DNA of 64,000 nt from Triplophysa rosa. Its lineage: Eukaryota; Chordata; Actinopteri; Cypriniformes; Nemacheilidae. The stretch's first letter is position 1. Each line of letters begins with the position of its first letter. Positions 55,301 to 64,000 of the stretch are shown here, piece after piece. The translations under genes were made by a program, and so were the position numbers. The stretch spans positions 22,375,325-22,439,324 of the forward strand of contig NC_079904.1 in the NCBI RefSeq assembly GCF_024868665.1. The letters run 5' to 3'. The notes beneath the pieces were generated by a model, which saw nothing but the letters and a program-made list of their open reading frames with translations, was not told the origin of the DNA and ran no database searches.

Positions 55301-57488
55301 GGAGGTTGTGCAACGCGTGTGTAGGCCTAAAAATCTCCACATTGTTCTTTTAACAAATCAGATGCAAATTCTACAGGGAATAAGTCTGCTTAAATTCACC
55401 CTTAAAGCATTTTGTATAAGGACGCTTAACTAGTTGATAATTTTGACTAGTTTATCTAGATTTGACTTTTTGATAATATTTTGTTGACCGGAATAAGACA
55501 AGTGTATTTATGATCCATTCATATCACTGCTGTACTTCTGAAACCTTGTAACTCCATATTTCATTTTTTTGCCATAAATCATTATTATTAGTCACCTTTT
55601 ATGTTTGTCACCGGGTTTTGCAAATATCTGAGCAATAAAAAGTGCTTGTCAATGTTGACAGTATTTAATCATATAGGGTAAACAGTGCAGTGTTTTTTTC
55701 CATTTCCTGAGAAATAGAGAATTTGGGCATCTGAGGTAAAAATCATCTGATACTAGTCATAACATCTGTGTAAAATGTCCCTATAAAACCAGTGTGTGTG
55801 TGTATATAGGTGGTGTGTAGGTATCTGTGTGAGAACGTGTTGGAGAAGCTTTTGGAGAAGGACTTTATTCCTGCTGTGAGGAACTTTGCACTAAAACTCA
55901 TATTAGCAGGTAACACAAGTTAATGATGATTTGGCTGTTAAAACTGTCCAAGTTTTAAACCGTTGTTGTCTTTTAAAGCCTCAATTTGTGTGCCACTAAA
56001 CACCAAAACAGAACTCATTTAGGTGTAAATAGGCTTCCTGAACTCCCCTCTGTCTGCCATTGTGTACCAAACTATAGTCTCATCTCAAGCTGATGCCGTT
56101 GGTTGATGTGGTGTGTCCACATTTACTACTTTAAAATAATCCGGTTTCTCTGTGTTTGTCATTCTGGTATCAGGTCGTCTGAAGTGTTATGAAGTCTTAT
56201 CCTCAGACCTGCAGAAGAATGCTCTGGCAGCCCTGCTGAGACTCAAAGCCGTGAGGAAAGTCAAAGTGTAAGAGCCACATCTACACACATCCCCCACCGT
56301 TTTACAACGTTTGATGTGTTTTTGTTAGGGATGTAACGTTTCACTTAACTCACGATGCGATTGATCTCACGATGTGATTTTTTTCACAATTGTTTTTTTA
56401 CAAATTAGAAATGAACAAGTGCTTATTATTTCTCAAATGCTGCTCATTTCTTTGTAAAATAAAAAGATTTTATGTTAAAGGTGCAGTTTGGAACAATTTT
56501 GCAGTAAAATATCCCAAAACCACTAGGCTAGTCTTATATATTTTGTTCAGCTGAGTACTTACAATATCTCAAATGTTTCCAACTACTTGTAAATCGTGAG
56601 AAAATCGCCATTCTAAACAGTGACACGGGGCTGTGCAGTCGCCTGTCAATGGCGTCATATCCACGTTCCCCTTTGTTACCGCCTTTACTGACGTAGAAAC
56701 CGCATGACAACTAGCAAGCTAGTTTCGAGCAGTCACTTATTTATGGACCACAATTATTCGCAACATTTATAAAAGTTTACCTCATCCGCTAACATGATTT
56801 CTCGTTCCCGTCTGATTGATGGCCATCAGCGGTGGAGTTGAAGACAACAGATCCCATCATTCCACGCTCCTTCACAGCGTCATCAAGCTACTGCATTGTT
56901 GTTGTTTTGACCGACAAACTGCACCTTTAAATGACAAAACTAAATTGCAATTTTAAAACAAATTCCAAATCAAATAAAAAAGAACAATACAAAAATCTCT
57001 TTAAAATAAACAAACTAAGACTTTGTCTGTGCTTTTCCTAACATGGATTTTTCGTTTTTAAAGAAATATCAGCATATCCACGTTGTCCAAGTTCGCAGTA
57101 AACACAGCGGCCCCTGCTGTTCAAAACATGTATTGCGATTCATTTAACATCTCAACCGGCTTGAATCGTCACAAATAATCGATTTTCAACCGGCTCACAG
57201 TGACTCGTTACATCCCTAGTTGTAGTGGTTGTCTGACTGACGTGACCTCTCGCTCACAGAGGTGACCAGACGACGCTGAAGGTGAACAAGATCGCAGTGA
57301 ACTCATTGGAGGATATGCTCGGTAAGAGTGATTTCATATCCTCCATAGCCTTGCTTTCAGACGCGCAACCCAGTTCTCATTGTAACGCTGTTCTCAACTT
57401 CCGCTCATCTTAACTTGTTTACATTCTTCTCCTCTATCACACAGGAGGTAAAATTCCTACCCAGAAGCCCATCCTCGCCCGACTGTAG
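46369..57488 (+). CDS. gnpat: Glyceronephosphate (DHAP) O-acyltransferase, peroxisomal, 16 exons
   Basis: GNPAT acylates dihydroxyacetone phosphate in the peroxisome, the first step of plasmalogen (ether lipid) synthesis. Exons: 46369-46392, 46962-47153, 47247-47423, 47642-47771, 49762-49889, 50562-50637, 51101-51252, 52622-52752, 52836-53059, 53966-54223, 54300-54379, 54555-54695, 55810-55909, 56174-56267, 57260-57321, 57445-57488 (TAG). All borders are AG/GT and in phase: 670 aa (human 680). PlsC acyltransferase motifs are present: HRSYMD (about 147-152), GAFFIRRSF (about 190-198), FFLEGTRSR (about 225-233) and LVPVSISYE (about 262-270). The protein ends PILARL, so the last three residues ARL form a C-terminal peroxisomal targeting signal (AKL in human). 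The 24-nt first exon is unusually short but starts MSSRS. Confidence 0.96.
48198..48631. mobile_element. Family-1 MITE, near-intact
   Basis: Starts TTAAAGGGACAGTTCACCCA and ends TGGGTGAACTGTCCCTTTAA, a perfect terminal match. The inner halves pair over much of the 434 bp. It is the best-preserved member in this window, in gnpat intron 4. Confidence 0.88.
49206..49595. mobile_element. TTAA-ended MITE (family 5), copy 1
   Basis: TTAA at both ends (TTAAAGTTCCAGTGAAATTA and CACAGGGGCTTTAA). It shares, inverted, long blocks with 54820-55210, for example TAACTCCTCCCCTTCAACTG and AAGCCACGCCCACTA. In gnpat intron 4, just before exon 5. An end-fragment occurs at 62880-62930. Confidence 0.7.
51719..52175. 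mobile_element. 457-bp near-perfect hairpin (foldback MITE)
   Basis: Two 204-bp arms (51719-51922 and 51972-52175) around a 49-bp loop. By eye only about four mismatches separate the arms. The outer arm carries TTTTACTCACCCTCAAGGCA, recalling family 1, but the rest is distinct. The near-identity of the arms suggests a recent insertion. In gnpat intron 7. Confidence 0.9.
54820..55210. mobile_element. TTAA-ended MITE (family 5), copy 2, inverted
   Basis: The right end GGACTTTAA (55202-55210) and the interior AGTGGGCGTGGCTTTCG, CAGTTGAAGGGGAGGAGTTA match the complement of 49206-49595. It is followed directly by a family-2 fragment (TTAAAGGTGCTTTGTGTGAT, from 55207). In gnpat intron 12. Confidence 0.65.
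56326..57218. mobile_element. MITE with TAGGGATGTAACG termini, split by another MITE
   Basis: Inverted termini TAGGGATGTAACGTTTCAC and GTGACTCGTTACATCCCTA. It is interrupted by the element at 56475-56940. It fills most of gnpat intron 14. Confidence 0.75.
56475..56940. mobile_element. TTAA-ended MITE nested in 56326-57218
   Basis: Starts TTAAAGGTGCAGTTTG and ends CAAACTGCACCTTTAA, perfect 16-bp inverted ends with terminal TTAA. It has no coding capacity. Confidence 0.82.
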
Positions 57489-58714
57489 TCACGTACACAC
57501 TCTCCACTCTCTGGAGGACCAAGCCAAACTAAACTGCCTTCATTACCATAATGCCAAATTCTGCAAGGTGGCACGGCTTCGCTGACTACAAAGGTTACCT
57601 GTCATCGAGCTTTAAAGGGCGTCACGGGTTTGCCATCTGGGACGTTCCCGCTTCGTTAGAAACACTTCTTTTTATCTCTCTACGTCTTCGACGAACTTGA
57701 CAGCGAGCTGCGTGTCTGATCGGCCTTCGATCTGTGCCGTTTCTTTATCAGACGCGTTTTAAACTGATGTCTGATGTTGCGAAGCATATGAAGACAGACG
57801 CGTTTGAACGTCTTGTTCGGTTGTTCGTGTGCGTTTTAAAACACTGTTACTATTTGATACACTGTGACTGGGTCTGTTATCTTTTAAAACTTCGTGTCTT
57901 GATTGAACTTTTTTTCATTTTGCACACTGCGTGTTTGTGTTTGCACTGTAGATTTGGCCGTCTGTCGCCTTAGTTGGGGAACAGGGTTTTTAGGAATCGT
58001 GTTACAAAAGTGGGTCACTCGGAAGTGTGTTAACTCCTTAGGAGATGCATAAAATGTCTCTATTTATAAAAGTGAATCGAGTCGAATAGGAAAGCATTTT
58101 ATTAGATGACGGCCATGCTGTTTAGCCAAATACACAGACTTGCCATTGCAGTGTTTACACAACCTCTCATGAAACAGCTTTTTATTTTTCTAAATGTAAG
58201 TAAATATCTTACATAAAATCAATAACAAATGTAAGGTTGTGTTTTATATAGGGTTGCTGTATTTTGGATATTTCACAGTGCCTTCCAGTAATGAGATGTT
58301 TGACGATACACAGGCATGCATGATGCAGTTTACAGAAACGCTGTTCACTGTTTTTCAAGTATTACATCAACAGTTAATGAAGTAAAATAACTCCGACTCA
58401 GGGTTTGAATTACAATATTAGTTTAAACTTTTAACATGGTGTGAAGTTGACATTTTGAATTTTAACACTTTCTGAGCTGATATTTCAAAAAATCTAACAT
58501 ATATTACCCATTGTTTTGATTCAAAGGGAAATCTGGGTATCTTTTCCTTTCCGGTCTTTGGGATGATCATTTGGTCTTATCTTTCTTTGGATGAAGTACT
58601 CAAGCCATAAGTAAAGCCATAGTGTTCATTATCTGCTTCTCTAAAGTCAGTTCATCAAATTAAGTAAAACAGCTGAAAAACTATATTTGTTTACATTGAA
58701 AAGTATCTTTTTAC
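57489..58714 (+). other. gnpat 3' UTR and downstream sequence
   Basis: Follows the gnpat stop. The first 400-500 bp are less AT-rich and probably 3' UTR. I see no convincing poly(A) hexamer close to the stop. No other gene recognised. Confidence 0.4.
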
Positions 58715-59045
58715 TAGGGCTGTCAAGCGATTTATCGCATTCAGAATAAAAGTATGTGTTTACATAATACATGTCTGTGTACTGTGCATATTCAATTTGT
58801 ATTTATAAACACGTACACATACATGGATATATTAGGAAATATTTACATTTATTTATATTTACCAATAATTGAATTTATATATGAACGTTTATTCATTTTA
58901 TGTTATACTTTTCTTAAATACATACATGTGTTTGTATGTTTTTTTTAAATAGAAAATTAAGATGCTCAATACACAGAGATGTAAACACAAACTTTTATTC
59001 TGAATGCGATTAATCATTTTAATCATAATTTTTGATTAATTTTTT
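58715..59045. mobile_element. Family-4 MITE
   Basis: Starts CTAGGGCTGTCAAGCGATTT, and near its right end has ATGCGATTAATCATTTTAAT. Similar to 36779-36980 and, at the ends, to 26039-26515. Confidence 0.6.
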
Positions 59046-59805
59046 TACATAATTGATGAACTTGTCTTGCAGATAGAAATGGATTAGACAAAATTTGAGT
59101 GGAAGTCACTCCTTGATTGTTGAGTATTTTGCTTTTCTGTCTGTTGGATTGTTTGCCTTTATAAAACTAGATGAATATTATGGGTCAACAGTGTTGGGGC
59201 AACAGTGTTCGGCAATGTCTGCTCAGTTTGAAAGAAATGGTTACTAAAATATCTATTAAATATGATCAAGTGAAACAAAAAAGTTTGATTTGATTTTGCT
59301 TTACTTTACAGTATAACACACAAGTAACATCGCCAAAAGGTTCTCATTACCTTCTACAGAAGCTTATATTTGCCATATTGTTGACATCTATTTCCATTGA
59401 GAAAAAGACTTTTGGTGTACAGTATATTTGTTCATGCAGCCTTTAACATTTTTACTATGCTGCAACTTGTTCTGTAACCGATTCTTGGGTGATTCTCATG
59501 AAATCTTGGTTTGAAAATATCAAGCATGATTTTCTTCAAAACATTACTTATAAACATGTCAAGGTATGACATGTTTAAAAGCCTTTATTTCAAAAGGCCT
59601 TAAAATTCTCATTACCGAACCATTTAAAACTGTCAATCCCATAGCAACAACAAAACAAAAATATACGTTTAATAGAAAAATTTAACAATTTTTAAATTGC
59701 GGAAAACTACCTGTATCTGTAGTAATGAGAGTAATGAGATGTAATGAGAGTAAAAAATTGTGTACGCAGCGTGACAAGAGAATATCAAAAATGAAAGAAT
59801 GCTTA

Positions 59806-60094
59806 TAACCAGACAGATTTTGCCCCCATTGACTCCCATAGTAGTTATGATTAACACAAAATAAGAAATTTTGAAGAATGTAGGAAAGCAAACAGTTCTG
59901 GGGCACTTTTGACTACCATTGTATTTTTTTCCTACTGTGGGAGTCAATGGGGGGCAAAATCGGTCGTGTTAAAAGCATTCTTCCAAATATCTTTCTCTGT
60001 GTTCATCAGAACAAAGAAATGTATACAGATTTGGAACAACTCAAAGGCGAGTAAATGATGGAATCTTCATTTTTTGGTGAAGTATCACTTTAAG
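59806..60094. mobile_element. Family-1 MITE subfamily, same form as 21888-22163
   Basis: Shares ACCAGACAGATTTTGCCCCC and the core palindrome around ATTGACTCCCATAGTAG with 21888-22163. The right end is GGTGAAGTATCACTTTAA. Confidence 0.75.
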
Positions 60095-60787
60095 CTTTTA
60101 ACTAGAAAAATATAAAGTAATCTGTTAACCTCAATTACTTTTTTTTGTCATTTGAGAACCTCGAGTAGAACATCCAATTGTTTTTTTCAGAATACTTTCA
60201 TTTGACTTTAGTTTAGATTACAACATACAGTATACTTCACTCAGACAAATCAGGACGGGTTATAATGAGAATTTCAGCCAAAAAAAGCAATAAAATACGT
60301 AAATATTGTATGTTAAAATGATATTTAATATATATCTAAATGATAAAATCATGAAATCTAACCCACGAATATCAAGGGCTAAACCACAAAATTAAATTAA
60401 TTTAGGAAATTAAATTCCAATCTTTATCACTAACAGAAAAAAATATATCCTTTTGATGCCTTTTTTAATGTGATGAAGTCAGCGTTGGCCTCTAGATGGC
60501 AGACTTGGATGTGGATTTACACTTTAATGAAGCAACTTCTACATATTGGGTATTTTCGTTGTATTTTTTGGCAATACATTTTTTCCTCCTATACTCACCT
60601 TGTCTGTTGGCATATTGAGTGTTTGTGCTGTAGGTACAGTTCAGTATATTTGAATTGTATCTGCTTGAAGAGCATTGCTGTCCTGTCCCCACTTAGTCAA
60701 GCGTCTTGTAGTTTTCTGACAGCCAGCATTAGATTTTTTTAGACACATACTGAGGCACATACACATAACACGTCTGTAAGATGTTTA

Positions 60788-61040
60788 TGATTTAGAATGG
60801 ATGTAAAACGGCTCTTTCTAAGACGTTTAGCAGATGTTTTTACACAGCAGATGTTTTCCAGATCTTTAGCAGACGTCTTACAGACGTATGTGTTCAAACT
60901 GGATTACAAGTCCCACCCCAGATAGCACAGGTTCATCTGTAAGATGTCTACTAAAGATCTGGAGATCTGGAAAACATCTGTTGTGTAAAAACATCTGCTT
61001 AACATCTTAGAAAGGGCTGTTGAACATCCATTCTAAATCA
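60788..61040. repeat. Imperfect 253-bp palindrome rich in AGATGT/AGACGT motifs
   Basis: TGATTTAGAATGGA (60788) pairs with TCCATTCTAAATCA (61027-61040). Inner arms also match (CAGATGTTTTCCAGATCTTT against AGATCTGGAAAACATCTG). The motif continues to 61190 with further CAGATGTCT copies. Probably a foldback transposon remnant. Confidence 0.7.
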
Positions 61041-61649
61041 TACACATACGTACGGACATCTTCTAGAGGTCTATAGGACATCTGACAGCAGACGTCTCAG
61101 AGATGTAGGGCAGATGAGCAAACAGCATCTGCCAGATGTCTTCCAGATGAAAATGCAGACATCAAATAGATGTCTGCTCGATGTACGTGTGCTATCAGGG
61201 ATACGACTAATTCATCACTTATATAGTCTCCTATACCATTTTATAGCGCACTATACTTAAGGGGACAACTATTTATATGGGTGCTATCGAGTGCACGCAT
61301 TCAATCCCACGATGCACTGCAAAAATAGCCCACATCCACCCTGCGAATGAATTTCTGTCTTTTGGCAGATGTCGTCCATTTAATGCAGTCAAGTGTTTGA
61401 ATTCACTCGTTTTATCCTCTCCTTCAGGTGCACTAGATAGGCTATCTGGAATTGTGTGTGAGGGTATGGAATGATTTTGGACACAAATTGAGCACTCGTA
61501 CTCTGTAAAGCCGTCGAGGGTTACATTCCTAATGAAAATGTGAAAGAAAGAACACACAATAATTGGTTTCGTGCTTTGCGTTTTAATCGTGAGGAAATGA
61601 GGGGATTTGTTAAAGCAACCCCCTGTGGTCCGCACCGCTATCAGCGAAT

Positions 61650-62640
61650 CTTCTGGGAATAATTCATTCCCGCCGGTCTCCCGCCGGTGGACGCGCTGTT
61701 CTTTCCTCTTCTGGCGGGAAGAGGCTCCTTCACGAGTGTCGACGCTGTGGGAATCTCAGTCAGCGCGTTCCTGACAGCGAAATAAATAATGATTCTCACA
61801 TGGCAACCGCAAAGAAGTGACAGGATAGTGATGATTTAATAAAGTTCAATACAATCTAATTGAAGTAGCGCACACGAGTCTCTTGAGAGCGATTCCTTTC
61901 TGCATTCATCAGGTCTCTGAAGTGCATGCTATCACTGTGGGAGAATAACACGCGGATAAACCGCAGGGCTGTGGGTTACACACCTAACTTACACGCATGA
62001 GGTTATTCTGAGAATTTAAGCAAGGTCTATTTAAAGTGCACGGAAATCTGAGCTCGGTAGCGCGCCATTGATGCCTTAAAATACTCCCTCTGTAGACCGC
62101 CCGCTGTGCGGATGGATTTTTTCCTGCTCTGATATGAAGGGGCGCATTTCATCAGGGATTTACTCGTGAAACATCACCTCTTAGCCCCGCGGGTTATGCC
62201 ATTACGCCTGTGCCCCCAAGAAATTAAATGATGAAATGACAGCCATCCGCAACGAGTCTCTTGTCTGTCGCTCTCCTCCAGTGTTTTACTTCTCATACGC
62301 GTGCGTAACGCTGAATGAAAGTCGAATATTAACCTCTCCGACTGCTCCGCGAGGCAATTAGCATGACCAGATCACGTCCACTGGGTTTCAGCTTTTCATG
62401 ATGTGAATGGTGAGGTGGGTATAATTAAAAAGGTAGCCTGCAGATAAACACACACCTGAGCTTCAGTGGGACACGCTGCTGTCGGGATGGCTTGCATAAT
62501 TAAGATGCTTTCTTTGTGTTTCCTTTGCTGAGGTGCAAAAGTGAATTAACCAATATGAGTTTAAGGGAGGTCACTGTGAAGCAATTAGAGAAAATGAGAA
62601 GACCGTTTCCATTAATCTGGGTTATTATTACTGCTGCTTA
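61650..62640. other. Repeat-poor, GC-moderate block, candidate conserved non-coding cluster
   Basis: No gene and no recognisable repeat. It holds many homeodomain-type cores in balanced sequence (GCAATTAGCATGACCAG, ATAATTAAAAAGGTAGCC, GCATAATTAAGATGC, AGAAAATGAGAAGACCG). Its texture is unlike the AT-rich or TE-derived flanks and resembles developmental enhancers. Inference only. Confidence 0.3.
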
Positions 62641-62645
62641 AGAGT

Positions 62646-62655
62646 CACACACACA

Positions 62656-62716
<61 letters not shown>

Positions 62717-62742
62717 GCACACGCACACGCACACACACACAC
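62646..62742. repeat. (CACG)n / (CA)n microsatellite
   Basis: A run of about eight ACGC tetranucleotides inside a CA array. Confidence 0.95.
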
Positions 62743-62988
62743 TTACAGTATACAGTGCAGCGACAGACAGGTTTTTAAAATGATTAAAATATATCATCTC
62801 TTACGAAAAAGTTGATTTAAAGTTTATTCAAGTGTGCAGCTAGCCCACTTAGTTTACACTAAAAATAATACTTTTAAGCTAAAGTCCACGTGAACTGGAA
62901 ATTGCGATCGTTTTTGCTTTCATATTTTGATGCATTTGATCAGAGTCGGCGCCAGGGTGCACAAAGTGAGGGGGCTGCTATGTTTAGT

Positions 62989-63014
62989 GGGGGTGGGGGT
63001 GGGGGGGGTATGGG
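62989..63014 (+). other. G-run cluster with quadruplex potential
   Basis: Runs of 5, 5, 8 and 3 G separated by 1-3 bases, on the plus strand. This satisfies the usual four-run rule for a G-quadruplex. Confidence 0.6.
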
Positions 63015-64000
63015 TTTAGGGGTATATAAGGGGCTGGTGTCCCGAAATTTCATTCTACCCGTCAGATCATCCTACCAGGCATGCGCACATCAATGTTATG
63101 TCATTTTCTTGCGCTATAAAATCATACTTGTTTATTTTATACTGCTACGGGAATCTGATTGTGTATTTTCGTTGTTAAATCATTCTAGGTCTACATATTT
63201 ATTTACTACTGGTAGTACAATTATAGGGTGTTGCGCTGTAAATTAATCATACATGTTTCTTTTATGCTGGTAGGATAATCTGACAGGGTATTTATTTACG
63301 ATGTAATTTATTTAATGTGTTCATTTTAAACTAGGACTATCTGACAGGGTATTTTGCATTGTAAAATCATGGTACCCGTTTATTTTGTCGATGTGGTTTA
63401 GATTATATCCTAAATTTTGCCCTGCGGTAGGAAAATCTGACAGGTATGACAATTCGAGGTTGAGACACGGCACATAGGCTGAGGTCTCGCTCTGTTCTGT
63501 TTCAGTGTGCGGCTCTTCTGGTTACCCCAGTTTTCTTTTCAAGTTTAAGTTTTAACAATTTATTTTTTTATCAGAGATAATCGCGGAAAACCTGATCTAT
63601 ATGCAACGTGGTAGGCTAACCAAATCACACGTGTAAAAGCGGCACATTCGCACATAACGAGCGCGCGAAGAAATCCATGTCCGCACACGTCAGCCGCTCA
63701 CTGCCTTTTCATTGAGAGCCAGACATTTTTAACTATAACACAATAAAAACTCTAGTTAAATCCTGCCTATGGGTGCGCAATACCTGCGAGTTGTAGATAA
63801 CAAAGCTTTTCATCCAGTGCACGCTGCCGTTTTGAAGTTTAACAATTCTAAATGTCCATTTCGAGGACAGCCAGGGTTCGAATTGAGGGGGGGGCTGGGG
63901 CGGTCCCGGACGCCTCATAAACCGTAAGGGACCTCTCATAAGGTCTAAAATAGTGAACTTGGGGGTTCCCCTTGGTTTTTCATTAAAACTAGACAACTTA
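63015..64000. other. Window end, no gene recognised
   Basis: Contains weakly repeated TCTGACAGGGTATTT segments (63279, 63340) and a GC-rich stretch with a G run (63887-63905) that looks repeat-derived. The minus-strand open frame at 63733-63996 resembles no family I know. Confidence 0.4.

Noticed and set aside
62890..63246. 118-codon open frame at the right end
   Set aside because: It contains a Gly run from the G-rich tract and no family-like sequence; no splice or promoter support.

Overview
The window looks like a teleost nuclear genome, most likely a cypriniform (carp/zebrafish-type) fish. It carries five vertebrate genes with GT-AG introns. The introns and spacers are crowded with short palindromic DNA transposons of types common in cyprinid genomes, plus CA microsatellites, solo LTRs, hAT-type elements and DIRS-like retroelement debris. 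I see no prokaryotic, viral or CRISPR features. The species cannot be named from this sequence.

Layout. (1) 105-1099, minus: first three coding exons of sprtn (DNA-protein crosslink protease), running off the left edge. (2) 1100-1953: shared head-to-head promoter. (3) 1954-4008, plus: intronless exoc8 (exocyst subunit Exo84). (4) 5873-37807, plus: trim67, rebuilt here as 11 exons encoding 728 aa, in phase throughout, with very TE-rich introns. (5) 42528-45581, minus: fsaf1 (C1orf131 homologue, DUF4602), 7 exons, 252 aa. (6) 45582-46368: shared head-to-head promoter. (7) 46369-57488, plus: gnpat (peroxisomal DHAP acyltransferase), 16 exons, 670 aa, ending in the peroxisomal signal ARL. (8) 57489-64000: no gene recognised; repeats and a possibly conserved non-coding block.

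The genes are not one pathway. They form a conserved neighbourhood, the counterpart of human 1q42.2. Two divergent pairs (sprtn/exoc8 and fsaf1/gnpat) probably share promoters. Compared with the human order as I know it (TRIM67, C1orf131, GNPAT, EXOC8, SPRTN), the exoc8/sprtn pair sits on the other side of trim67 and is inverted.

The most unusual feature is an apparently perfect 2,469-bp direct duplication inside trim67 (31677-34145 and 34269-36737). It carries a whole SPRY exon plus an internally deleted DIRS-like retroelement, and the copies are separated by 123 bp of other repeat sequence. The exon is asymmetric in phase (1 in, 2 out), so splicing both copies together gives a stop after 19 codons: either copy can be used, not both. 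It could be a very young duplication or an assembly artefact. Other points of interest are three solo LTRs of one family with 5-bp target duplications (one nested in a MITE), a 457-bp near-perfect hairpin in a gnpat intron, a 90-bp palindrome just upstream of trim67 with a half-copy in the gnpat promoter, and a phase-neutral 69-nt candidate cassette exon in trim67.
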